Origin: Chlamydia crocodili
GTDB taxonomy: Bacteria > Chlamydiota > Chlamydiia > Chlamydiales > Chlamydiaceae
DNA: 64,000 nt
Reading direction: 5' to 3'
Assembly (NCBI RefSeq): GCF_018343815.1
Contig: NZ_CP060791.1
Coordinates: 948,113-1,012,112 of the forward strand
Part shown: positions 49,956 through 58,833 of the stretch, one piece after another
Layout of the letters: each line of letters begins with the position of its first letter
Numbering within the stretch: position 1 is the stretch's first letter
Translations under genes and position numbers: made by a program
The notes under the pieces: model-generated
Database searches by the model: none
What the model was told of the DNA's origin: nothing
The model's input: the letters and a program-made list of their open reading frames with translations, nothing else

Positions 49956-50638
49956 GTCATTTGTTTCATTAAGTCAATGGCAGCTTTCATATCTTTATCC
50001 AGGTTGCCTTGATTTTCTAACCATTGGATATACGATGCGGGGACCTCAGTTAGAGGTTTGCCTCTATATTTCCCAAAAGGCATTTTAAATGCTTTAGGAT
50101 GACGGCTCTCTTCCATTAGAGCAAGTACTTGCTCCGCAGAAAGATCTCCTATAAGTGCGGAAAATACATTGTGTAGGGTAATCACATCGTCTAAAGCGCG
50201 GTGGGCCTGGTTTTCTGCAAAACCGTATACCTGACGTAAATATTGTAAATTATGTTTAGGCAAGTCTGGGCGGTATTTTTGTGCCCATTTTAATGAATCT
50301 ATTGTCCTTAAAGATAAAGGCTGTAAGGAATGTCTACGACATTCCTTTTCAAGTAGTGGGAAGTCAAAACTATCATTATTATGTGCAACAAGAATAGCTT
50401 CATTTCCGCAAAAATCACAAAATTGCTTGTAGGCTTCAGGAAATTTTGGAGCCGAAGTCACTGTAGATGTAGTAATCCCATGAATTTTTGATGCTTCCTC
50501 AGGAATAGGAATTTCAGGATTTACATAGGTGACAAAAGATTCTTTAGTAGCGTTGTTATAGGCAGCAATTTCTATAATACGATCTTTATCTATCTGTGTT
50601 CCTGTAGTCTCCGTATCGTAAAAAATTAGTGCTGTCAT
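49952..50638 (-). CDS. dnaQ: DnaQ-family 3'-5' exonuclease
   Basis: 228 residues. The DEDDh exonuclease motifs are FYDTETTGT, VAHNNDSFDFPLLE and HRALDDV. The C-terminal ~45 residues (MPFGKYRGKPLTEVP, YIQWLENQG) form the small domain often attached to ExoX-type exonucleases. It could be the proofreading subunit or a repair exonuclease. Start: ATG 50638 with AGGA seven bases upstream; the frame also offers a TTG one codon earlier. Confidence 0.88.
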   Translation of the reverse strand: MTALIFYDTETTGTQIDKDRIIEIAAYNNATKESFVTYVNPEIPIPEEASKIHGITTSTVTSAPKFPEAYKQFCDFCGNEAILVAHNNDSFDFPLLEKECRRHSLQPLSLRTIDSLKWAQKYRPDLPKHNLQYLRQVYGFAENQAHRALDDVITLHNVFSALIGDLSAEQVLALMEESRHPKAFKMPFGKYRGKPLTEVPASYIQWLENQGNLDKDMKAAIDLMKQMT

Positions 50639-50652
50639 CAAATCTTCCTAAA

Positions 50653-51126
50653 TTATTCCTGTCTTTCTTTACGTGCTTGTTTTTTCAATTCATCAAGATT
50701 CATATTTCCTGAAGAGATCAAGCCTATAGCGTGAGAAAAACTATCGCAAACCAACCTAATTGTGTCGATATATACGCGCAATAATGTTTCATTAATTTCA
50801 CCATTTAGACAAGGGACTACTAAACGATAGAAAATTAGTCCTTGTTCCTCATCCATTCCGAATCCAGGAATATCGACATCTCTATTTAGTAAGTGGAGAA
50901 GGCGTGCTGTAGCTTCTTTTTGGTTGTCATAGAGTTGGTAAGGGAAGTAGCAGATCATCTGAAGAATTTCTCCTTCACTACGAATTACAAAAAATAAAGG
51001 CAGCTCGTGATCTTCAGCTTGGATATTGATATAAGTTAATCCACTTTCTCTTTCTAAAAGGGGCTCTAATCCTGCATGTGTGAGATATTTTGATAGATTA
51101 TTTTGATTTAAAGACCATGTTGTCAT
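50653..51126 (-). CDS. YbjN-like / type III chaperone-fold protein (CT260 position)
   Basis: 157 residues. It is an acidic single-domain protein with alternating strands and helices: LFFVIRSEGEILQMICYFP, ATARLLHLLNRDVDIPGFG and LIFYRLVVPC. This pattern resembles the YbjN and SycE-type chaperone folds. The C-terminus is a basic helix. It sits before dnaQ in the same direction. Gene order matches CT260, proposed as a type III chaperone; no partner is visible. Confidence 0.65.
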   Translation of the reverse strand: MTTWSLNQNNLSKYLTHAGLEPLLERESGLTYINIQAEDHELPLFFVIRSEGEILQMICYFPYQLYDNQKEATARLLHLLNRDVDIPGFGMDEEQGLIFYRLVVPCLNGEINETLLRVYIDTIRLVCDSFSHAIGLISSGNMNLDELKKQARKERQE

Positions 51127-51158
51127 TTAAAACACTCCAAATTGTTCATAAAATATGC

Positions 51159-51665
51159 TTAAAATTCTTTGTCAGTAAGATTAGAGACCTGAGTACTATC
51201 TACTTTTTTATTTTTATGAAATTTCCGTATGCTCTTGCTAAGAAAATCAGAAGTATCCGAAGGTCCTTTTTTTTCATTTTGTTGTAGGAGTTCATTGATA
51301 TCTGTATTTGGAGGAAATTCTGAAAGTAATGTAATTTTTTCTCCTGCTTCTGCAATGACAAGAATTTTGTTTACCACGCGAATAATGTAGATACAAGTTT
51401 TTTGATTTAAGGAGCGTCGATCAAGAATCTTGATTGTTGAAGTATTTCCAAAACCTTGACCTTTAGACTTTAGGAACTTCTTAAATGCCCATACTCCAAT
51501 ACCAAATAATGTAAGAAGTAATATTAAAGATCCTAGCATCTTAAACATTTCCAGCTTCATATTTTCTGGAAACATTCCTTGAAGATTTATTTGCTCACTA
51601 GAAGCATCAGCAAGAGCAAGATCGTCCATGCAAAATGTTAGATAAGAAAAAATTTTATAAGGCAT
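51159..51665 (-). CDS. FliO/MopB-like membrane protein
   Basis: 168 residues. One TM helix (MLGSLILLLTLFGIGVWAFKKFL, about 43-65) is followed by a FliO-like cytosolic stretch. That stretch contains TIKILDRRSLNQKTCIYIIRV and KILVIAEAGEKITLLSEF, matching the FliO pattern of 'leucine-x-arginine ... valid redox-independent strand pairs ... LL'. FliO helps assemble the flagellar export gate. Chlamydiae have no flagella but keep flagellar-type secretion homologues elsewhere. The call rests on pattern only. It precedes the CT260-like gene on the same strand. Confidence 0.55.
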   Translation of the reverse strand: MPYKIFSYLTFCMDDLALADASSEQINLQGMFPENMKLEMFKMLGSLILLLTLFGIGVWAFKKFLKSKGQGFGNTSTIKILDRRSLNQKTCIYIIRVVNKILVIAEAGEKITLLSEFPPNTDINELLQQNEKKGPSDTSDFLSKSIRKFHKNKKVDSTQVSNLTDKEF

Positions 51666-51984
51666 ATTTAAGACCTTTTTGCGTTTCTATAGTCATAAAA
51701 TAACTAAGAAACAATTTGGTTTTAGGACATTTCACTAACGAATTGTTTTCGATTAGTTCTTTATAAGTTAATGTTCGACAGATTCCAAGAATAAATTAAA
51801 CTGTAACTTTGTATATTCCTGCAAGAACGATGTAATTAAGATGACTAATTTTGAAATTTAAAAGAATATACTCGAATCGATCTTGAAGGATTTTTAATAG
51901 TTTCTTTCTTCATCATATTTTATGTTGATTTTGTTCTTTAGAATAGATGTAATTTTTTAATGATCAGTCTATGTAGATATTGGT
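51666..51984. other. Intergenic region between the FliO-like and HAD genes
   Basis: About 320 AT-rich bases between divergent genes. No reading frame, tRNA or strong hairpin was seen. It should hold promoters for both directions. In C. trachomatis order, as I recall it, this is a junction between the CT260 block and the CT103 block. Confidence 0.4.
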
Positions 51985-51999
51985 ATGTGTAGGAAAGTC

Positions 52000-52920
52000 A
52001 TGATAAGTTTAAGGGGAGTGGTGGATTGCTTTATGGATAGATTACTGATTACAGATATAGATGGTACAATTACACATCTTCCGCATCATTTAGATCCTGA
52101 AATTATTAAGAATTTACATCACCTTCATAATTCTGGATGGAAAATATTTTTCCTTACTGGAAGATACTTTTCTTATGCCAATCAATTATTCAAAGACCTT
52201 TCGGTTCCGTATCTATTAGGATGTCAAAATGGTGCTTGTGTTTGGTCGTCTGAAGAGAATAAATTTCTTTATTTTAAAGATATTCCCAATGAGATTTTAT
52301 ATAAATTAGAGATATGTGTGGAAGATGGTGATGTGATTTTTTCCATAGAATCTGGAGCTATGAACCAAGATCGATATTATCGATTTACATCCTGTCCCAG
52401 TGAAAAAGAACTCTTGCGTCATTTAGATCCTGTATATTTTCCCTTTGCAAAAGATAGAGAGAGATTAGTAGAGAGTAAAAAGCTTTCTAGAGATTATCCT
52501 CATGAAATGTTTGCCGTTGCAAAAATTTTTGGTAAAAGAAGTGAAGTAGAAAAGATACAAGAAAGAATTCACAAATCTAAAGAGTTAGTTGAGAATTTGA
52601 CTATCACATTCATGCGATGGCCTTTTGATTTTGATTATGCCATCTTATTCATGACAGACAAATCTGTATCTAAAGGGTATGCTGTTGACCGTATTATTGA
52701 TTTAATCTACGAAGGTCAAAGACCTTTCATTATGGCTTCAGGGGATGATGCTAACGATATTGATTTAATTGAACGTGGAGATTTTAAGATTGTGATGAAT
52801 TCTGCTCCAAAACACATGCATGGCGTAGCGGATTTTCTTGCCTCCCCGGCGAAAGATTTAGGAATTCTTCCAGCGTGGGAGGCAGGTGTAGAAATGTATC
52901 AAAGAATTAAGAATGCTTAG
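52000..52920 (+). CDS. HAD-superfamily (Cof-type) phosphatase
   Basis: 306 residues. HAD motif 1 is [14 protein letters not shown], motif 2 FLTGR, motif 3 includes [10 protein letters not shown] and motif 4 is [17 protein letters not shown]. This is the Cof/type IIB cap class, which usually dephosphorylates small metabolites; the substrate is unknown. Start: ATG 52000 with AGGA five bases upstream; ATG 52033 would remove 11 residues ahead of the first strand. Gene order matches CT103. It converges with fabI, overlapping by 14 bp. Confidence 0.88.
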   Translation: MISLRGVVDCFMDRLLITDIDGTITHLPHHLDPEIIKNLHHLHNSGWKIFFLTGRYFSYANQLFKDLSVPYLLGCQNGACVWSSEENKFLYFKDIPNEILYKLEICVEDGDVIFSIESGAMNQDRYYRFTSCPSEKELLRHLDPVYFPFAKDRERLVESKKLSRDYPHEMFAVAKIFGKRSEVEKIQERIHKSKELVENLTITFMRWPFDFDYAILFMTDKSVSKGYAVDRIIDLIYEGQRPFIMASGDDANDIDLIERGDFKIVMNSAPKHMHGVADFLASPAKDLGILPAWEAGVEMYQRIKNA

Positions 52921-53806
52921 GAAGCATTTCGGGGCCAATTCCCATGATACTTGCTCCATGATCTACATAAAGAGTTTCTCCGGTAATTGCACTAGCTAAT
53001 GGAGAAACTAGAAATGCAGCGGCGGCTCCGACTTGTTCTGTTGTCATAGGCTTCGGGATTGGAGTCCAATCTAAGTAATAATCTACCATTTGTTCGATAA
53101 ATCCGATGGCTTTTCCTGCACGGCTCGCTAGAGGACCTGCAGAAATAGTATTTACACGAACTCCCCATTTTCTTCCTGCTTCCCAAGCAAGCATTTTGGT
53201 GTCACTTTCTAATGCGGCTTTCGCTGCACTCATACCACCTCCATAGCCGGGTACAGCACGTGAAGAGGCTAAATAAGTTAAGGAAATACAGCTACCGTCG
53301 GTATTCATAATGGGTCCAAAATGTGCTAACAAGCTAACCAGAGAATAACTGGAAGTACTTAATGCCGCTAGATAGCCTTTACGTGATGTTTCTAAAAGCG
53401 GTTTAGAAATTTCCGGACTGTTAGCTAGAGAATGGACTAAAATATCAATATGACCAAAATCCTTCGTAATCTCTTCAACAATCTCAGAGATAGTATACCC
53501 TGAGATCCCTTTGTAGCGTTTGTTTTCTGCAATATCTTGAGGAACATCTTCGGGTTTATCGAAACTGGCATCCATGGGGTAAATTTTTTTGATTTCTAGG
53601 AGACTTCCGTCGGACAATTTCCTTGATTCATTAAACTTTCCTAAATCCCAAGATTGGGAGAAGATTTTATAAATAGGTACCCAAGTTCCTACGATGATAG
53701 TAGCTCCTGCTTCTGCTAATATTTTAGCGATTCCCCAGCCATAGCCCTGATCATCACCAATACCCGCTATAAAAGCTACTTTGCCAGTTAAATCGATCTT
53801 TAACAT
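52907..53806 (-). CDS. fabI: Enoyl-[acyl-carrier-protein] reductase FabI, plant-like
   Basis: 299 residues, longer than E. coli FabI (262). The cofactor loop is [15 protein letters not shown], and the catalytic region is [19 protein letters not shown]. The Tyr-Lys spacing is one residue longer than in E. coli and matches plant and apicomplexan plastid enzymes, as I recall them. The longer N-terminal half also matches those. It reduces enoyl-ACP in fatty-acid elongation and is a triclosan-type target. Confidence 0.94.
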   Translation of the reverse strand: MLKIDLTGKVAFIAGIGDDQGYGWGIAKILAEAGATIIVGTWVPIYKIFSQSWDLGKFNESRKLSDGSLLEIKKIYPMDASFDKPEDVPQDIAENKRYKGISGYTISEIVEEITKDFGHIDILVHSLANSPEISKPLLETSRKGYLAALSTSSYSLVSLLAHFGPIMNTDGSCISLTYLASSRAVPGYGGGMSAAKAALESDTKMLAWEAGRKWGVRVNTISAGPLASRAGKAIGFIEQMVDYYLDWTPIPKPMTTEQVGAAAAFLVSPLASAITGETLYVDHGASIMGIGPEMLPKHS

Positions 53807-53885
53807 GTGCCAACCTTATTTCTAAGTCCATATTGATATGGGGAGGTTAGCAGATTCCTTATTATTACGAAACTCTTTGAAAATC

Positions 53886-53918
53886 TGCTTTGGTCATCAA
53901 TCATCAAAGCATTTTTCT
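53886..53918 (+). terminator. Hairpin with T run between fabI and the first CteG-locus gene
   Basis: TGCTTTG (53886-53892) pairs with CAAAGCA (53905-53911) across a 12-base loop, followed by TTTTTCTTT on the plus strand. No plus-strand gene ends just before it, since the HAD gene stops at 52920 inside convergent transcription. It may act as a terminator for read-through or as an attenuator in the leader of the gene at 54072. Confidence 0.45.
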
Positions 53919-54071
53919 TTATTCATTTTCCTGATTGTCAACTAAAATTTTTATTTACATTTTAATTTCACAACCATAAACTCTCTGCCCCTTGCCCAAG
54001 TTTGCAAGGAAAATCCTATGTTTAGTGTGATCTGTAAGTGAATAGGATAAAATTAAAATAGGAGAAAAATC

Positions 54072-56255
54072 ATGGCATTTCCATTAGGGAATATTCGTTC
54101 TTTTTTAGGTTTTGGAGAACCTCAAGAAGAACCAAATGTTACAGAGAACACATCACTGGTTTCTACTGTTGCTGAAACAGCGTTGACTAATTCAACTACA
54201 CCATCTAATTCGCAAACATCACCAAGTGCTTCTACGGTGACCTCTTCTGTTTTTATTTCAGAAGCAGGGGATGTTGCTATGGCTGCGGCTAACGTAGCTT
54301 TATCAGCTTTAGATGCGAGCTTGGAAGATATTTATGTAGATATGGATCCGATCAAACGTGACAGCGCATCACAAACAGATCAAATAATTTGTGAAGAATT
54401 TTTAAAAGAGATGTATGGAGATCAAGTTGTTTTGCGGGATCATGATAGAGAATTTGTTTCAGCTCGTTCTGCTTCATGTGGGGCGGATCTTTTTGCAAGA
54501 TCTTCGATACTCACGCAACCTCGTCCAGCAAGTATGGAGTGTTTAGACGATATCTCACTTTTTGAAGATACTGAAACAACACCTTTAACAGGCACAGAAG
54601 AGACTAAGTCTCCTATACTACGAACACAAGTTTTTGGTTTTTTCATAGATCTTTTAAAACAAGATTTACTTCACGATAATATTAGTGGTGGTAGAGTCAA
54701 AGCACTCTTCGATCATCTATCTGGAGGTATGACACGAAAAGAATACGAAGAGTTATTGGATTTAATTAAAGAAGGAGATTTCACCTCTACACAAGACATC
54801 AGTAAGTTTTGCGATATATTTATGTCGACACCTGTATTTAAATCTTCAAATGAGCTACAGACCTTATTCACATTCTTCAAAGGAGAAGGTGGTTCTGTTA
54901 CTTTAGTGATGTTGCATGAATTAATGGGTGTGTTAACACAAACGTTTGGTCTGCCACTTCCTGAAGGATTGGGTTCTTTTTTTCTTGCGCTCAAAAATTT
55001 ATATGAAACTACACATCCCGGTGGGGAATCGAACATAGCTGCTGCAGTATCTATTATTTCTTTAGTTTCCGGAGTATTACAAAGTGAAACAACTCGTCGT
55101 GTTATGCAATCATGTTACGATGGTTGTGCAGATTCCTGTTCAGGAAATTGTGGTTGTGCGGGTTGTGGATGTGTTGATGGTGCTGTAGGTTGTGGAAGCT
55201 TTGGTTCATTCTTATGTGGTCTTTTTGCAGGATGCTTCAGTTTAGATACGCGTAGGGGCGGTATTACAGAAGAGGAGTTTAAGAAGTTAGAAAGTAAATA
55301 CAGTTCAGCTGTCGTTTTGATTGCTTTAAATAATTTGGGTGTAAATACGGTAGATCTTCTTGCTGGTAAGCAAGTAACATTACCTAATTTAAATCAAATT
55401 AAGTCCGAATGCGAATCTACTTCTAAAGATCTTAACCGTATTATCAAAAGTAAAACTAAAGAGATGTGGGGCGAGGCTGCATGCAATTACTCTAATCTTT
55501 TATCTCATCCAGTTCTTAAAGAGGGAATTATTGCAGGTTTATCCAATCATCATATCGTTATTAATGACAATAGATTGCGAGCAAAAGTGCTTATCGATTG
55601 TTCTTGGGGATCTCATGGATTTGTTTCGACTAACGAACCTTTTGATTCGTCAAGATTAGTAGGTTCTCTTACTTCTCTTGTGGTTATGAAACGTGGGGAG
55701 ACAGTGCATCGTAGATTGGGTGCTACTGATGCTTCTGATGTTATGACTTGCGTCTCTAGAATTCTTTCAGCAGCTGTATCTACGGGAAATAATATTTGGT
55801 TATCTACCGAGGACCTGATGACACTGGTTTGTATTGTTTTAGCCTACAGAAATCTTTCTGTTGTTGATGGAGAAGGCTCTGAGAGTACTAGAATCCATGA
55901 TGTTCAAGAGATCAAAGACCTATTCTCCGTAGTTGAGGAGAATCGTATTCGAGTAGAAAGGAACAAGCAAAGTGATATCAGAGCCAGTATAAATACTTCC
56001 GTTCTATATGCGCGTATAGCTCGGAATGCATCTAAGAGAGAAAATAACTATAGAGTTTTGAAAGATAGAGCAAGGACTGAAGTTAGAGATAATCTTGTTA
56101 TTAAGATGTCGATGCCATGGATGAGGGCTTCAGGTTTAGTTTTAAAGAATGCTTCTGGAAAAGCATACGATGAGGTTGATCAACCTGTTGTGAGATCTCC
56201 AAGAGCTTCTGGAGGTATCTATGTTGCTCAAGAGTATAGAGAAACTTCTGTATAA
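54072..56255 (+). CDS. Putative type III effector in the CteG (CT105) locus, paralogue 1
   Basis: 727 residues, no enzyme family recognised. The N-terminal ~60 residues are Ser/Thr-rich, as in type III effectors. A helical part follows, then a cysteine-dense module (about 348-391, ten Cys) with CGCVDGAVGCGSFGSFLCGLF. A second conserved part then has DLMTLVCIVLAYRNLSVVDG. The protein ends in ETSV. The next gene shares the Cys module, the DLMTLVC block and the tail type, so the two are paralogues. Position between fabI and the RluA-type gene is that of CT105, the Golgi-associated effector CteG. AGGAG seven bases upstream fixes the start. Confidence 0.7.
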   Translation: MAFPLGNIRSFLGFGEPQEEPNVTENTSLVSTVAETALTNSTTPSNSQTSPSASTVTSSVFISEAGDVAMAAANVALSALDASLEDIYVDMDPIKRDSASQTDQIICEEFLKEMYGDQVVLRDHDREFVSARSASCGADLFARSSILTQPRPASMECLDDISLFEDTETTPLTGTEETKSPILRTQVFGFFIDLLKQDLLHDNISGGRVKALFDHLSGGMTRKEYEELLDLIKEGDFTSTQDISKFCDIFMSTPVFKSSNELQTLFTFFKGEGGSVTLVMLHELMGVLTQTFGLPLPEGLGSFFLALKNLYETTHPGGESNIAAAVSIISLVSGVLQSETTRRVMQSCYDGCADSCSGNCGCAGCGCVDGAVGCGSFGSFLCGLFAGCFSLDTRRGGITEEEFKKLESKYSSAVVLIALNNLGVNTVDLLAGKQVTLPNLNQIKSECESTSKDLNRIIKSKTKEMWGEAACNYSNLLSHPVLKEGIIAGLSNHHIVINDNRLRAKVLIDCSWGSHGFVSTNEPFDSSRLVGSLTSLVVMKRGETVHRRLGATDASDVMTCVSRILSAAVSTGNNIWLSTEDLMTLVCIVLAYRNLSVVDGEGSESTRIHDVQEIKDLFSVVEENRIRVERNKQSDIRASINTSVLYARIARNASKRENNYRVLKDRARTEVRDNLVIKMSMPWMRASGLVLKNASGKAYDEVDQPVVRSPRASGGIYVAQEYRETSV

Positions 56256-56315
56256 CTTAAGTATATTAAATCATTTTCGAAAATAGCTAAGACTATTTTA
56301 AAAACCAACAAATCC

Positions 56316-56405
56316 GAGCATGTAGTAACTCAATCACAGTTGTTTATAGGCATCTCAGCCGTAAAGGATACTGAAATAAACAACAAAAATGGCTATTACA
56401 TGCTC
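56316..56405. other. Long two-tier hairpin between the paralogous putative effectors
   Basis: Outer arms GAGCATGTAGTA (56316-56327) and TATTACATGCTC (56394-56405) pair over 12 bp with one G-T. Inner arms GTTGTTTAT (56339-56347) and ATAAACAAC (56376-56384) pair perfectly over 9 bp. The 28-base apical part contains a further CAG/CTG. Unpaired bases separate the tiers. It starts 61 bases after the first gene's stop and ends 133 bases before the second's start. It could be a terminator, a leader structure or a small RNA. Confidence 0.6.
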
Positions 56406-56538
56406 ATTTCTTTAAAAATTCAAATTTTTTCTATACATTTCGTTTCATCTTATCTAATCTCCCATGCGCTAATTTTTTAAAAATCAATGACTTTGGGTTT
56501 TTGCCCTGTGTTTTTTGTTTTAGTTAAGGAGAATAAAA

Positions 56539-58833
56539 ATGACATCGCCTACAGGTAGAGGTAATACGAATCCTGGTTTTATTTTTGATGATGGTAGTTC
56601 AAATACTGGTGGAAATTCTACTAGAGTGGGAGGAGATAGATCACAGGGGACAGGAGGGGTCAGAGGGATAGCTGCTGGTATTTATGATTGGTTTCAACAT
56701 GGTCGTTCTTCTGGAGGAAATATCACGTCACAGACTGATGGAGCTTCTCGACCTAATCCTCCAGTAATTACAGCACAACCAGGTCCTAGTGGTGGTGTAA
56801 ATACTTCTGCGAATATTCAAACGCTTTTAGGTTTGCTGACACAAGGTGGTACGGCTCCAGCTCCAACCTCTACTCCTATTCCGGCTCCAACCTCTACACC
56901 CGCTCCTAATGTGGATCCTAGTATGCAAGCGCTTTTAAATTTACTCGCGCAAGCTACAGGAGGCACAGTAGCAACACCTAATCCGTCTCCGACGCAACCT
57001 ATGGTGCCTATTGTTACCACACAACCTGTACCTGGGATTACCATACCACAAGCAAATGCGCCGACTCCTGGAGTACAAGCGCTTTTAACTTTACTCACAC
57101 AAGCCACAGGAGGCACAGTAGCAACGCCTACACCAGCTCCTTTGCCAATACCTGTGATGACGCAACCGGTTGCTGTAGGAAATCAAACTCAACAAATGCT
57201 TCAGACACTTTTAAGTTTATTTGCACAGAGTCCTGGTGGTATTTCTGGTCAAGGTTCGCAATTGCTTATAGGTTTACTTCAAGGTGTTGCATCTACCTCG
57301 GGTCCTTACCAGCAAGGTGCGCAATCTATTTTGAGCTTACTTCAGGGACAAAATGGCGCAGCTTTGCAGCAAGGGCTTGGAGCTTTAGCAAACTTAGTAA
57401 GCGGTCAGGGAACCACTTCGTCTAATATAGGAACAGCCGTACAGGCATTAAGTGGGTTAGCGGGTTTGGCAGGTCCCGCAGGTGTTGCTGTAGGCTCATT
57501 AGCTTCTATTATTGCTGCTGCTGCAACTAGCGAGTCTGCGCGTCGAGGTGGACGGTTCTGCTATGATAACTGCCATACATGTTGTGAGGGGAATTGTTGT
57601 TGTCCTCGATGTGGATGTAGTGATGGACAATGTGGTTGTGGAAGTTTGGGAAGATGTTTATGTGGTCTATTCGGAAATTGCTGCGGTGTGCAAGTTGATT
57701 CAAGAAGAGCTTTAGAGAAAGAATTACAAGAAATAGAGGATGAGTTCGGTGATTCTATATTTTTGATGGCATTAAGCAATCTAGGTATGGATACCGTGGG
57801 TCTCTTATCTGGAAGTACAGCTTTGACACTTCCTTCTATGGATAGGATTCGAGAGGAATGCAGGAACTGTTCTAGAGATCTTCCAGGGATTTTAAAAAAT
57901 AAAACAAATGCTATGTGGACAGCTGCTGCACAAGGATATCGCGATGTTTTAAAAAATACATTTTTACGAGGGTGTTTTGTCTCTGGAATGGCAAGTAGCT
58001 GCGATATCAATACCAATCAATTAAAAGATTGTATACGCGTACTCCATAAATGGGGAGGAGATGGAGGTGTTATAGCAGCATCACAGTTTGATATGGAAAG
58101 GTTAGCTCTTACTCTTCCAGAACTTACCGTCACCTCGCGTCGCAATCCAGCAGTAGGACCTCTAGGTGTGATTACAGCTGCAGCTGTAATGCAGGATTTA
58201 GGAAAGATTTTGATGAAAGCATCTCATGGAGGACGACAGATTTGGATCAATGTAAATGATTTGATGACTCTCGTATGTATGATCCTTGCTTATCGAGGTA
58301 TCTGCGTTGTTTCTGATGCTGTAGATCCTGAAAGAGCAAGGATATATGAGAGAGGTAGAATACGACAGTTGATCATTGACGTAGATAATCGTCGATTAAT
58401 GAATGAGCGTAATCGTGGACCTGCTCCTTACGTTCCCTCCATAAATCCTTACGCAGATCTAGCAGCGAGATGTTTCGCTGAACACGCTCAACGTGCTGAG
58501 AGAATGAGAAATCCTGGAGATGCATCTAGACAACAGCTGTTAACAAGCCTATCTAGTAGATGGATGTTAGCAGCAGGTATTACTCCGACGACTCCTGTTA
58601 CAACACAACCTCCAGCTTCAACAGCTCCTATAATTACACGTGCTACAGTTAGCGGATTGAGAGCAACGCCACCTACAGGAGAGGGACAAAACGAACGTAA
58701 TTATGATGAGGAAGGCGCACGCCCTCGAGGAGGCAATGGCACTAATCAAGGAGGAAATAATCAGGGACAAGGGGGAAACGGCAACAACAATAGAGGAGGT
58801 AATACCGGAGGTGTAACAGAAACTCGAGTTTAA
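56539..58833 (+). CDS. Putative type III effector in the CteG (CT105) locus, paralogue 2
   Basis: 764 residues, paralogous to the preceding gene. It has a Gly/Ser/Asn-rich N-terminus. At about 93-235 there are repeats of a leucine-rich helix with ATGGTVATP and proline-rich linkers. A hydrophobic Gly/Ala/Leu-rich part follows (about 290-335), then a Cys-dense module (about 341-385, 15 Cys). The conserved part contains NDLMTLVCMILAYRGICVVS, and a disordered Gly/Asn-rich tail ends in ETRV. AGGAG seven bases upstream supports the start. The stop overlaps the convergent synthase gene by 4 bp. Role in host cells is inferred from locus and composition. Confidence 0.7.
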   Translation: MTSPTGRGNTNPGFIFDDGSSNTGGNSTRVGGDRSQGTGGVRGIAAGIYDWFQHGRSSGGNITSQTDGASRPNPPVITAQPGPSGGVNTSANIQTLLGLLTQGGTAPAPTSTPIPAPTSTPAPNVDPSMQALLNLLAQATGGTVATPNPSPTQPMVPIVTTQPVPGITIPQANAPTPGVQALLTLLTQATGGTVATPTPAPLPIPVMTQPVAVGNQTQQMLQTLLSLFAQSPGGISGQGSQLLIGLLQGVASTSGPYQQGAQSILSLLQGQNGAALQQGLGALANLVSGQGTTSSNIGTAVQALSGLAGLAGPAGVAVGSLASIIAAAATSESARRGGRFCYDNCHTCCEGNCCCPRCGCSDGQCGCGSLGRCLCGLFGNCCGVQVDSRRALEKELQEIEDEFGDSIFLMALSNLGMDTVGLLSGSTALTLPSMDRIREECRNCSRDLPGILKNKTNAMWTAAAQGYRDVLKNTFLRGCFVSGMASSCDINTNQLKDCIRVLHKWGGDGGVIAASQFDMERLALTLPELTVTSRRNPAVGPLGVITAAAVMQDLGKILMKASHGGRQIWINVNDLMTLVCMILAYRGICVVSDAVDPERARIYERGRIRQLIIDVDNRRLMNERNRGPAPYVPSINPYADLAARCFAEHAQRAERMRNPGDASRQQLLTSLSSRWMLAAGITPTTPVTTQPPASTAPIITRATVSGLRATPPTGEGQNERNYDEEGARPRGGNGTNQGGNNQGQGGNGNNNRGGNTGGVTETRV
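56926..57132 (+). repeat. Direct repeat inside paralogue 2
   Basis: Two copies of about 57 bases, beginning CAAGCGCTTTTAA at 56926 and 57076, differ at only a few sites and encode QALL(N/T)LL(A/T)QATGGTVATP. A more diverged copy starts near 56818 and a fourth near 57190. Spacing of the best two is 150 bases. Such a repeat can change copy number by slippage or recombination. Confidence 0.8.

Noticed and set aside
57561-58016. 151-codon open frame on the minus strand inside paralogue 2
   Set aside because: It is antisense to the conserved Cys module, has no ribosome site and reads as Ser/Pro/His-rich noise caused by the codon pattern of the Cys/Gly-rich gene.
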